DNA of 62,795 nucleotides, from positions 1 through 62,795 of IMG/VR virus record IMGVR_UViG_3300010885_011310; one strand, given 5' to 3'. The translations under genes and the position numbers were made by a program. Source of the stretch: a virus. The notes below the pieces were generated by a model, which worked only from the letters and a program-made list of their open reading frames with translations, did not search any database and had not been told where the DNA came from. Shown here in pieces: positions 46,777 to 52,555 of the stretch (its first letter is position 1; every line of letters begins with the position of its first letter).

Positions 46777-47004
46777 TTATAATTTATTAAATTCTAAATA
46801 GTTTTCAATTCTTTCTAGCACCTCGTCAAACTCCTGCTGTACTTTATCTGTATAGCACATCTCATCGTCTTCATCTTTGATATTATAGATAGGCACATTC
46901 TGCCCCTCGTACTTCATCTCTATGAATAACTCTGCTAACTCGTTTGCCAATTCGTTTGTGTAGAAGGTAGCCTTTGGCGTACCGAAAATGATTTGATTTC
47001 CCAT
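46777..47004 (-). CDS. Hypothetical 75-aa acidic protein
   Basis: Small acidic protein with ELANELAELFIEMK and a C-terminal helix. No family recognised. Tight spacing to both neighbours. Confidence 0.55.
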   Translation of the reverse strand: MGNQIIFGTPKATFYTNELANELAELFIEMKYEGQNVPIYNIKDEDDEMCYTDKVQQEFDEVLERIENYLEFNKL

Positions 47005-47010
47005 CTTGAT

Positions 47011-47187
47011 TTAATTTAATTGTTCTGAATAAAATACTTCGTAGTCAGCACCTGAATCGTAATCGAATACTTCATCAGGGGCTTGCTCTAATGCAATAGC
47101 CTCTGCTTCTTCGATTGTCTCTGCCTCTACAATAAATTTTTTACCTTGATACGTAGTTCTAGTTACGTCAATTACAAATTTCTTCAT
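47011..47187 (-). CDS. 58-aa acidic protein
   Basis: A frame from ATG 47185-47187 to TAA 47011-47013. It has a N-terminal strand (KKFVIDVTRTTYQ) then an Ala/Glu helix (IEEAEAIALEQ), resembling small beta-alpha phage proteins with an 'A-x-E-A-x-x-A' helix. Spacing of 6 bases on both sides supports it as a gene. Confidence 0.6.
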   Translation of the reverse strand: MKKFVIDVTRTTYQGKKFIVEAETIEEAEAIALEQAPDEVFDYDSGADYEVFYSEQLN

Positions 47188-47193
47188 ATCGGT

Positions 47194-47475
47194 TTAATTT
47201 AATAAGCTGTTATCAGGTGGCATAACTCCACCCAATGCATGCTCGAACATACTTTGGTTAATTGTGCTGTGTATCTTTTGTACACACATGTAAAGGATTT
47301 CTTCGTCGGTCATCTGTTCAATTACCAACTCGCACAACTCACTAATCTTGTGCTTGTCGCTTTTTAAATACTCTACACTAATTGATGCTAACTTGTTAGC
47401 CAAGTCATCAACACTGCTTTTAGACCCGATAGCTTTCAGTGTGCTCTCGCAGTCGTGGTTAAATTTGATTTTCAT
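47194..47475 (-). CDS. Hypothetical 93-aa protein
   Basis: An all-helical protein. It is the first gene downstream of the hammerhead ribozyme at 47500-47552, so cleavage would leave it with a 70-base leader. Function unknown. Confidence 0.58.
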   Translation of the reverse strand: MKIKFNHDCESTLKAIGSKSSVDDLANKLASISVEYLKSDKHKISELCELVIEQMTDEEILYMCVQKIHSTINQSMFEHALGGVMPPDNSLLN

Positions 47476-47499
47476 TTGTTAAATGATTTAGGTTTACGA

Positions 47500-47552
47500 T
47501 TCCGTTTCGTCCTTTTGGACTCATCAGTCAGGGCACTCACCCCAAGACGGAA
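47500..47552 (-). ncRNA. Hammerhead ribozyme, type III (open stem III)
   Basis: On the minus strand the full catalytic core is present: CTGATGA (47527-47521 region), stem II GTCC-AAAA-GGAC, then GAA. Stem III pairs TTCCGT (5') with ACGGAA (3'), 6 perfect bp. Stem I is TTGGGG...CCCTGA with two wobbles and a 6-base loop. The cleavage triplet is GTC; C17 is the complement of 47546. It lies 40 bases downstream of the amidotransferase-cyclotransferase stop and 24 bases before the next start, with a palindrome just upstream. Confidence 0.9.
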
Positions 47553-47556
47553 GGGC

Positions 47557-47574
47557 TGTGTCTTTAAAGACACA
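47557..47574. repeat. Palindrome family copy (18 bp perfect)
   Basis: TGTGTCTTTAAAGACACA between the hammerhead and the upstream stop codon. Flanking AAGGG and CCCTT can extend the stem, giving a longer hairpin. Confidence 0.75.
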
Positions 47575-47592
47575 AACCCTTTCGCAGGAAAG

Positions 47593-48684
47593 TTACGGAT
47601 TAAACACAGCAACCTCACTCTCCTTGAACCAAGCCCCACAGCTTTGGCAATGGTAATTTGAAAACCCATCGTGCTCCAAGTCATTATAACAATCAATGCA
47701 CAAAGGTATCTCATTCTCTATATTAAAGTCCTCTTCTATCGCATCTTCAAACTCATCGTACTCGTATGGCAATGTCTTCCAAGTACCCAACTCAAAGTTA
47801 CTAAACCCATATTTATTATAGCCATAGTTTTTAGGCTGTGGCTCATAGGTTTCGTGCAATACATCTGTCGGCTTTATGTCTTTAGGATTGAAGTATATCC
47901 AACACATCAACTCACTACCACTTTTATCTAGCTTAATAGGTATCTGCTTACGCACGTACCAATTTGGATGTCCCTCCAAGCCATCCAAGTCCTTCAGCGT
48001 GCTGTCGGATACCTTGAACACATCGACTACCACATTGTGCCCCAATCCTTTCTTCTCAACCAAGTAAGGTAGCCCCTGAACCAACAGGGGATACTTGTCT
48101 TTGGTCTTGCCTGAACCTACGTGCTTAGATGAAGTCAGGTACGAATAATAATTGCTCTTGCCCTTCTTTAGCGTGCCATATACAGCAATCAAGTTATCCT
48201 GTAACACGTTGTCCTTGCTGTACCACACTCCGTCCTTGTAAGTAAATAAATGTCTGTTGTAGATTTGAAATGTACGATTACGCACATTGATACTCACGAA
48301 CCGAACCAAGTGCTTTGCTAACTCCTGCTTCCATAGATGTCTCTGAATTGAACCTAGACTCTGTGCCAATACTTTGGTGTCACAGTGGTCCTTGCAACCA
48401 AGCCCCTGAATAGTACCGTTCATCATCAGGTACTCGTGCTTCTGCACGCCACATCTAAATGGGTGTGTGTTATCCAAGCCTATCTTCCCGACGGTAGCAT
48501 ACCTGAAGTGGGCAATAAAGGGACGACTAGTTTCTAGCACATTGTACTCGCTTGATTTGTGATACGTTATCTCGAACGTATCTAGCCATACAACCCCCAA
48601 GCCATGAGGATTAATAAAGCCTGCTGTTTTTGCTACGCCTGCAGGTAGCCTGTTGTTTTTTTGTTTTACAATAATTAAACACAT
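47593..48684 (-). CDS. Class II glutamine amidotransferase fused to gamma-glutamylcyclotransferase and zinc ribbon
   Basis: A 363-residue three-part protein. Residues 1-~150 are an Ntn-type class II glutaminase: Cys2 directly after Met, HFRYAT near residue 60, and MMNGTI. Residues ~165-270 are a gamma-glutamylcyclotransferase (AIG2-like): AVYGTLKKGKSN for the glutamyl-binding loop and LDGLEGHPNWYVR with the acidic active region. The C-terminus has a zinc ribbon (C-x2-C, C-x2-C near residues 330-350). An amidoligase is encoded upstream in the operon at 49902; these three activities are known to cluster in phage and bacterial peptide-modification loci. It would release ammonia from Gln and open or close gamma-glutamyl links. 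Confidence 0.85.
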   Translation of the reverse strand: MCLIIVKQKNNRLPAGVAKTAGFINPHGLGVVWLDTFEITYHKSSEYNVLETSRPFIAHFRYATVGKIGLDNTHPFRCGVQKHEYLMMNGTIQGLGCKDHCDTKVLAQSLGSIQRHLWKQELAKHLVRFVSINVRNRTFQIYNRHLFTYKDGVWYSKDNVLQDNLIAVYGTLKKGKSNYYSYLTSSKHVGSGKTKDKYPLLVQGLPYLVEKKGLGHNVVVDVFKVSDSTLKDLDGLEGHPNWYVRKQIPIKLDKSGSELMCWIYFNPKDIKPTDVLHETYEPQPKNYGYNKYGFSNFELGTWKTLPYEYDEFEDAIEEDFNIENEIPLCIDCYNDLEHDGFSNYHCQSCGAWFKESEVAVFNP

Positions 48685-48706
48685 AATTTGATTTGATTTA
48701 TGGGTA

Positions 48707-48722
48707 GTGTCTTCAAAGACAC
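48707..48722. repeat. Palindrome family copy in the 5' leader of the amidotransferase-cyclotransferase gene
   Basis: GTGTCTTCAAAGACAC, one centre mismatch, flanked by GGGT and ACCC that lengthen the stem. It lies between the promoter at 48749 and the ATG at 48684. Confidence 0.7.
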
Positions 48723-48748
48723 AGAACCCTAGTTAAACATAATTTAGA

Positions 48749-48779
48749 CAAAGATACGTAATAAGTTAGACAAACACAA
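48749..48779 (-). promoter_or_regulatory. Leftward Bacteroidetes-type promoter
   Basis: CAAAGATA (48749-48756) is TATCTTTG on the minus strand; a TTG complement lies at 48777-48779, 20 bases upstream. It overlaps the end of the 54-aa gene and reads into the gene starting at 48684, with a ~60-base leader. Confidence 0.6.
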
Positions 48780-48930
48780 CTTTTGCTAAAAATTTATTTC
48801 TTTCCCTGTCAGGATAAATACTTGCAACCCTAGAAAATACTCTCTCGATTGCTTCCCATTTTGTGCATGCGTATATCTTACACATGAACTCGCCACCATA
48901 GTAGATAGCGTACATTGTTTGCTGTTCCAT
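48766..48930 (-). CDS. 54-aa small protein downstream of hammerhead
   Basis: ATG at 48928-48930, TAA at 48766-48768. The N-terminus MEQQTMYAIYYGGEF, with a strand, then an amphipathic WEAIERVFSRV helix, gives a coherent small alpha/beta protein. Hammerhead cleavage would leave a 19-base leader. Function unknown. Confidence 0.6.
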   Translation of the reverse strand: MEQQTMYAIYYGGEFMCKIYACTKWEAIERVFSRVASIYPDRERNKFLAKVVFV

Positions 48931-48943
48931 AACTTTTTAATTT

Positions 48944-49013
48944 GGTTAAGACGCACGTGGTACATTCGTTGCACTCACGTACGTTTCGGGTATTAAACCC
49001 TCATCAGTTAACC
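48944..49013 (-). ncRNA. Hammerhead ribozyme, type I (open stem I)
   Basis: On the minus strand: stem I GGTTAA (49013-49008) pairs with TTAACC (48949-48944), 6 perfect bp. The core CTGATGA follows, then stem II GGGT-TTAAT-ACCC, then GAA. Stem III is 9 bp (ACGTACGTG with CACGTGCGT, one G-U) closed by a 16-base loop. The triplet GTC ends at C17, the complement of 48950. The TAA stop of the upstream gene lies inside stem I, so translation to the end would melt that stem. Cleavage separates this gene from the next start at 48930. Confidence 0.9.
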
Positions 49014-49250
49014 TTCGTCTGTACTATACAAGTCCTCCCAACCATCGGCTGCATACCTTGAGTACCTCCTGCGTTCTTTCTGTCTTTCGACGAACACGAA
49101 AGGCTCTATCGTGTAGAAATTATTAGGGAAATACTCCCCCATTTTCTTAACAAATTCGTGTGCCTCCTGTAGCGTTAATTTTTCGCCACCATTTTCTAAT
49201 TCGAAATAGCCATTGCAGTCCACCATTACGTTATAAAATTTTTGTTCCAT
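49008..49250 (-). CDS. Hypothetical 80-aa protein, stop codon inside ribozyme
   Basis: The start at 49250 (MEQKFYN) is preferred by similarity of start context to neighbours; an in-frame ATG at 49277 is possible. The protein has a central helix LTLQEAHEFVKKM and a basic RQKERRRYSRY tail. Its TAA forms part of hammerhead stem I. Function unknown. Confidence 0.6.
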   Translation of the reverse strand: MEQKFYNVMVDCNGYFELENGGEKLTLQEAHEFVKKMGEYFPNNFYTIEPFVFVERQKERRRYSRYAADGWEDLYSTDEG

Positions 49251-49299
49251 CTGTGGGTATCCGGTTAACCTGTACACCGGAAGGTTTTAGGGTTTATGT

Positions 49300-49506
49300 T
49301 TAAAATTGTTCGTTATAAAATGCGTCGCACTCCTCATCAAAGTCTCCACCTGCATAGTCATTGTTATACTCTGTTACTTTGAATACGTGTAAATACGTTC
49401 CGTTACTTAGCTTCATAGGGGCACGCTCTCTAATTACATACTTGTATGCCCAACCTGAAACGTCCACCACTTTGGCTGACGTTTGAATAGTGATAATTTT
49501 TGCCAT
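49300..49506 (-). CDS. Hypothetical 68-aa beta-rich protein
   Basis: Begins with a strand (KIITIQTSAKVVDVSGWAYK) and ends acidic (DFDEECDAFYNEQF). No family recognised. Confidence 0.55.
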   Translation of the reverse strand: MAKIITIQTSAKVVDVSGWAYKYVIRERAPMKLSNGTYLHVFKVTEYNNDYAGGDFDEECDAFYNEQF

Positions 49507-49535
49507 GATTTTTTCTGTTCGTAGTCAGTGCTACT

Positions 49536-49688
49536 TTAAAATTGATTAATTCTGTCCTGTCTCTCTTGATTGCGTTTGCGTTCGGCACGTCGCTCCATTC
49601 GTTCGCCTATGGTCGTAGCAATAAATGTAATTGCTAGAATTACGGATACAACCAATAGCAAAGCCTGTGAAATTTCTATCAAGTCCAT
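49536..49688 (-). CDS. 50-aa single-pass membrane protein
   Basis: The start at 49688 directly follows the stop of the 34-aa membrane peptide. One hydrophobic segment (ISQALLLVVSVILAITFI) is followed by a strongly basic tail (ERMERRAERKRNQERQDR), so the C-terminus should be cytoplasmic. It forms a tandem pair with the next gene upstream, like small holin/antiholin or membrane-exclusion peptides, but the function is unknown. Confidence 0.6.
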   Translation of the reverse strand: MDLIEISQALLLVVSVILAITFIATTIGERMERRAERKRNQERQDRINQF

Positions 49689-49689
49689 A

Positions 49690-49794
49690 CTATTTCGCTC
49701 TAAATGATTGAATAATGATTGATACAAACGTGCCAACAAATAAGGCTACATTAAGCCAAAAGAACGCTGTTAAAATTGTTACTAAGATTTCCAT
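49690..49794 (-). CDS. 34-aa membrane peptide
   Basis: ATG at 49792-49794, TAG at 49690-49692. Almost the whole peptide is one hydrophobic segment (ILVTILTAFFWLNVALFVG, then TFVSIII) with a short basic tail. The next start follows after one base, indicating coupling. Confidence 0.55.
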   Translation of the reverse strand: MEILVTILTAFFWLNVALFVGTFVSIIIQSFRAK

Positions 49795-49825
49795 AATGAT
49801 TTTGATTTAGTTACGCACCATTGCG

Positions 49826-49870
49826 TAGTGCCCCTGTGCTGACTCGAACAACACTACAACCATTAGGGGC
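49826..49870 (-). ncRNA. Possible second tRNA-like minihelix (T-arm plus acceptor-like stem)
   Basis: On the minus strand GCCCCT (49870-49865) pairs with AGGGGC near the 3' end, enclosing a 6-bp stem with a T-loop-like TTCGAGT loop (GTGTTG/CAGCAC). Stacked, the stems give 12 bp, as in the element at 45240, and the linker also starts TAATGG. The 3' end is ACTA rather than ACCA, and an alternative GTAGTG/CACTAC pairing exists, so this is less certain. Confidence 0.4.
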
Positions 49871-49888
49871 TGTGTCTTTAAAGACACA
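49871..49888. repeat. Palindrome family copy (18 bp perfect)
   Basis: TGTGTCTTTAAAGACACA, directly 5' (leftward sense) of the T-loop element and 13 bases after the amidoligase stop. The flank toward the T-loop element (AGCCC) matches the copy at 47557. Confidence 0.75.
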
Positions 49889-49901
49889 AACGTGTAGGGG
49901 C

Positions 49902-50855
49902 TTATAGCCCCAATTCACGTCTCAATTCTGCATCGTACCAAGATGTCCTGTATCCGTTCGGGTCAACCCACTGACGTACCACCTTATTTACTTTGCCTGT
50001 GTTTATAAATTTCTGCATGCCCTCAGCTATTTTAAAGACCTCTGCAACCTTATCGGCATTGCCATCGTACATACTTAGCACTATGGGTTTAACTTTGTTT
50101 AGAAAGCCTTTAAACGTGCCTGTGTTTCTGTTTATGCTGTAGTCCAATAACTCGTAGAATAACTCATAACGTCTCATCATTTGCTTAACTGATTGAAACC
50201 TGCTAACTACACGAAATTCTAATAAGTCCCCTTTAGCTAGTGCTAACTGATAACGTCCACCTGACCCGTTGAACATTTCACTGCTATTTGCGTCCCTGTC
50301 TAACATGTTTAAATTGCCATTGCAGTAGCCATTTGTTAGCCTGTTTTTGAACATAGCTAGAATAAGCCCTGAATACTTTCTGACGTGAGACTTAATTTCT
50401 TCACCATCCATGCCCCTAACTGCAATAGTCACGTGACCACCACAATTTTGTGATGATGGGCTGTACCTGTCATCGATTATCTTTGTGGCTTTGTGCATCA
50501 TATCGTATACCTTAGTACGCCATAGCCCTGCAGGTAGCAAAGGCAGGATATGAGTCACAGCCTCATAGCCACAGCTAGAGTCACGTTCAAAGCCACAGAA
50601 TAATTCGTATTCCTTTACAGCCCCTCTGTGTAGGGCATTTTTTTCCACCTCAAAGCCGATAGTAAATTTCGTTTCCTGTTCGCCATCGTAATTGGTAAAC
50701 AGGACTGAGTCCCTTTGTACCTGCTTAAGCCCTGCAACATCAACCCTATGAGGGGTTTTGTTCAATTTAAGGGGCTGTGGCTTAGCGTGGTAATTTTGTA
50801 CTGAACCTCTGTATGGGTTACCTGTAATTTCGTATTTTATGCCTGTGTGTGCCAT
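49902..50855 (-). CDS. Amidoligase (COOH-NH2 ligase, amidoligase_2-like)
   Basis: A 317-residue protein with the family landmarks: TIGFEVE near residue 66 (G-x-E-x-E), ERDSSCGYEAVTHILPL near 95, NCGGHVTIAVRG near 138, and LLEFRVVSRF near 213. This family belongs to the glutamine-synthetase/GCS-like superfamily and forms amide bonds between carboxyl and amino groups using ATP. In phages it is linked with gamma-glutamylcyclotransferases and class II amidotransferases, as here at 47593. Likely targets are a peptide, a cell-wall precursor or a protein side chain. Confidence 0.82.
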   Translation of the reverse strand: MAHTGIKYEITGNPYRGSVQNYHAKPQPLKLNKTPHRVDVAGLKQVQRDSVLFTNYDGEQETKFTIGFEVEKNALHRGAVKEYELFCGFERDSSCGYEAVTHILPLLPAGLWRTKVYDMMHKATKIIDDRYSPSSQNCGGHVTIAVRGMDGEEIKSHVRKYSGLILAMFKNRLTNGYCNGNLNMLDRDANSSEMFNGSGGRYQLALAKGDLLEFRVVSRFQSVKQMMRRYELFYELLDYSINRNTGTFKGFLNKVKPIVLSMYDGNADKVAEVFKIAEGMQKFINTGKVNKVVRQWVDPNGYRTSWYDAELRRELGL

Positions 50856-50874
50856 AATTTTGTGGGTTTTGGTA

Positions 50875-50890
50875 GTGTCTTTAAAGACAC
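50875..50890. repeat. Palindrome family copy (16 bp perfect)
   Basis: GTGTCTTTAAAGACAC in the 39-base gap between the first gene of the leftward operon and the amidoligase gene. Confidence 0.75.
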
Positions 50891-50894
50891 AATG

Positions 50895-51509
50895 TTATTT
50901 GATTGCTTGTTTAAGTAAATTAATAGCCTCTAGTATTTCGGCTGTGCTGTTTTCTGTTTTAACTAAACCTCTAGTGTCTACCTTCACGCTAACTTTTGAG
51001 CCGTCAGGGGCTTTGTACGTGAACGTGATTAGGTTCGTAGGGGCTGTGCTTGTTTCTGTGCCTTCGCCTTCGCCTTCACCTTCGCCATCGTTTTCGCCTT
51101 CGGCTGTGGCGTTCGTTTCGCCTGTTCTATCAAATTTCAATAGCCCCTCTATGGTTCTATTTTCGGGTTCGGCTGTTTTGTAGGCTTCTACCTGTTCGGC
51201 TGTCACTTTGCCTGCTTTCACCAATTTGTAGAAAAAAGACTTTTGATAGCCATACACCTTCAGGGCAAAGTCATCGGCTGTCCATGATATGCCCTCATTT
51301 GCCATCGTAGTGCGTCCACACTCAGACTTGAACCACTCATAGCCTTCGGCTACAATTTGGCTTAGCTGTAAGCTAGTCTCAAATTTTTTCTTTTGTGCGT
51401 TCACGTCGGCTGTGGTTAAACGACGTAAGTCACGCAATTTTAGTCCTTCAATAGCATTTGCTGTACTTAGGAAATGCTGTTCGATTGTTAGTAAATTGTT
51501 CATTTTCAA
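50895..51509 (-). CDS. Putative DNA-binding protein with acidic Gly-Glu linker
   Basis: A 204-residue protein, first of the leftward operon. Residues ~75-110 have a helix-turn-helix-like pattern (SWTADDFALKVYGYQKSFFY, then KLVKAGKVT). A low-complexity acidic linker (ENDGEGEGEGEGTE) separates it from a C-terminal beta/alpha domain ending in an AEILEAINLLKQAIK helix. Its position beside the G-rich region and candidate origin suggests an early regulator or initiator. Family not recognised. Confidence 0.6.
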   Translation of the reverse strand: MKMNNLLTIEQHFLSTANAIEGLKLRDLRRLTTADVNAQKKKFETSLQLSQIVAEGYEWFKSECGRTTMANEGISWTADDFALKVYGYQKSFFYKLVKAGKVTAEQVEAYKTAEPENRTIEGLLKFDRTGETNATAEGENDGEGEGEGEGTETSTAPTNLITFTYKAPDGSKVSVKVDTRGLVKTENSTAEILEAINLLKQAIK

Positions 51510-51998
51510 TGTTTTAAGTTAAATTTATGGCTATGCTTCGTGCATTGCCTGACCAAATATCGTTAAATACTTTGTATTTGCAAATTATTTTCAACTTTTT
51601 TTTTCGTGTATGCATTTTTTTTTCTGTGGCTGTTAAGATTCAGGCTGTTAGCTGTTAGCTTTTCCCTGTGTTTTGTTTAGGCTTGTATGCTTTGTGGCTG
51701 TGGTAAAGTCCTTCTTTAGTGTCTTTAAAGACACATTTAAGACGTGCAGGCAGGGGCTATGCAGGGGCAAAGGGCAGGCAGGCAGGGGCGTGGTGGTGCG
51801 TGGCGTGGCGTGGGGGCTGTGGTGGTGTGGTATCCTGTGGCTATGGGGCTGTTTGTTCTATAGGAAAAGGCTAAAAAAGTGGGCACGTTGGACTGAAATG
51901 CACCCCCCACCCCTTCGAAAAAAGTCACTTTCTTTTTTTAGGACCTTGCGTGAAATTTTAGGGTTATCTAAACACTACTATTATCTAATAATTTTTTG
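51510..51998. other. Non-coding control region with G-rich island
   Basis: About 490 bases between the divergent operons without a convincing gene; the two overlapping frames here look like chance products of base composition. It contains a palindrome copy at 51719-51734, a G-rich plus-strand island at 51745-51855 (many GGGG and GTGG runs in an otherwise AT-rich genome, with spacing that could form a G-quadruplex), and a C-run at 51902-51914. Confidence 0.6.
51719..51734. repeat. Palindrome family copy (16 bp perfect)
   Basis: GTGTCTTTAAAGACAC just left of the G-rich island in the divergent control region. Confidence 0.75.
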
Positions 51999-52006
51999 TA
52001 CCTTTG
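51999..52006 (+). promoter_or_regulatory. Bacteroidetes-type -7 box, leaderless arrangement
   Basis: TACCTTTG ends four bases before the ATG at 52011, so transcription would start at or very near the start codon. Confidence 0.6.
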
Positions 52007-52010
52007 TCCT

Positions 52011-52184
52011 ATGAACGGTTTAAAAGTAAAAAACGGAAGACTTATCAACGATGCTCCTGATGGAATTACAGGTATCGCTCAAGCTGCACAGATTCGTAAG
52101 ACTATGAAGCAAGCTAAGAAGGTAGCTATGATTGCAGAAGGAATAGAACTTGCTGAGTTGAAGAAAAATCTTATGTCTCGATAG
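52011..52184 (+). CDS. 57-aa basic protein
   Basis: The ATG at 52011 is chosen because it directly follows the -7 box. The product is Lys-rich and helical in its second half (IRKTMKQAKKVAMIAEGIEL). It sits alone between a promoter and a terminator. Function unknown; a small early regulator is possible. Confidence 0.6.
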   Translation: MNGLKVKNGRLINDAPDGITGIAQAAQIRKTMKQAKKVAMIAEGIELAELKKNLMSR

Positions 52185-52210
52185 TCATAATTTTTGATTT
52201 AGGTTGAGTT

Positions 52211-52245
52211 GGGGTGTTCATTAATTTGTTCACCCCTTCTTTTTT
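52211..52245 (+). terminator. Rho-independent terminator
   Basis: GGGGTG (52211-52216) pairs with CACCCC (52231-52236), followed by a T-rich run. Confidence 0.8.
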
Positions 52246-52310
52246 ACGAAACCCTATAATTTTTGTTATAGTTCGTATAAACTTTTGTCATAGAATTGTA
52301 ATGATGATAG

Positions 52311-52492
52311 ATAATCGACATTATTATTCTTTTTTATGTCGATTTTTATGTCGAAAATAATAGTCTAAAGTATAATTAAATAAAGAAATGTCGATAATGT
52401 CGATTTTAAAGTGAAATTTTAGTGAGAAAAAAAAATATATAAACACAAATTATATATATATATATAGGAGAAAATAAATTCGACATTCGACA
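52311..52492. promoter_or_regulatory. Candidate origin region 2 (seven TGTCGA/TCGACA repeats plus AT-rich tract)
   Basis: TCGACA at 52315; TGTCGA at 52337, 52349, 52389 and 52398; then an AT-rich tract with a long TATATA run (52451-52466); then TCGACA at 52480 and 52487. The 9-base-spaced pair followed by GATTTT and an AT-rich stretch closely parallels 42480-42570. Such direct and inverted iterons around an AT tract are typical of replication origins. Confidence 0.6.
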
Positions 52493-52503
52493 TGGCACAC
52501 TTA

Positions 52504-52534
52504 TTGATAGTATTGATATAATTAATTATATTTG
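52504..52534 (+). promoter_or_regulatory. Promoter of the chaperonin operon
   Basis: TTG at 52504-52506, 20-base spacer, TATATTTG at 52527-52534, then the GroEL ATG at 52556. A good match to the Bacteroidetes consensus. Confidence 0.7.
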
Positions 52535-52555
52535 CAAACAATCAAATTAAATTAT

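Noticed and set aside
47472-47714. Minus-strand 80-aa frame between the amidotransferase fusion and the next gene
   Set aside because: It overlaps the end of the amidotransferase-cyclotransferase gene in another frame and covers the palindrome and hammerhead, whose structure explains the sequence better.
48786-48974. Minus-strand 62-aa frame
   Set aside because: A 54-aa frame at 48766-48930 in another frame has a better start and composition, and this one runs into the hammerhead.
49262-49281. CCGGT...ACCGG hairpin as a third ribozyme
   Set aside because: No hammerhead core or other ribozyme signature is present; it is only a 5-bp stem with a 10-base loop.
51673-52014. Plus-strand 113-aa and minus-strand 63-aa frames over the G-rich island
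   Set aside because: Both are low-complexity results of GGGG/GTGG runs, lack start context, and the plus-strand frame runs past the promoter at 51999.
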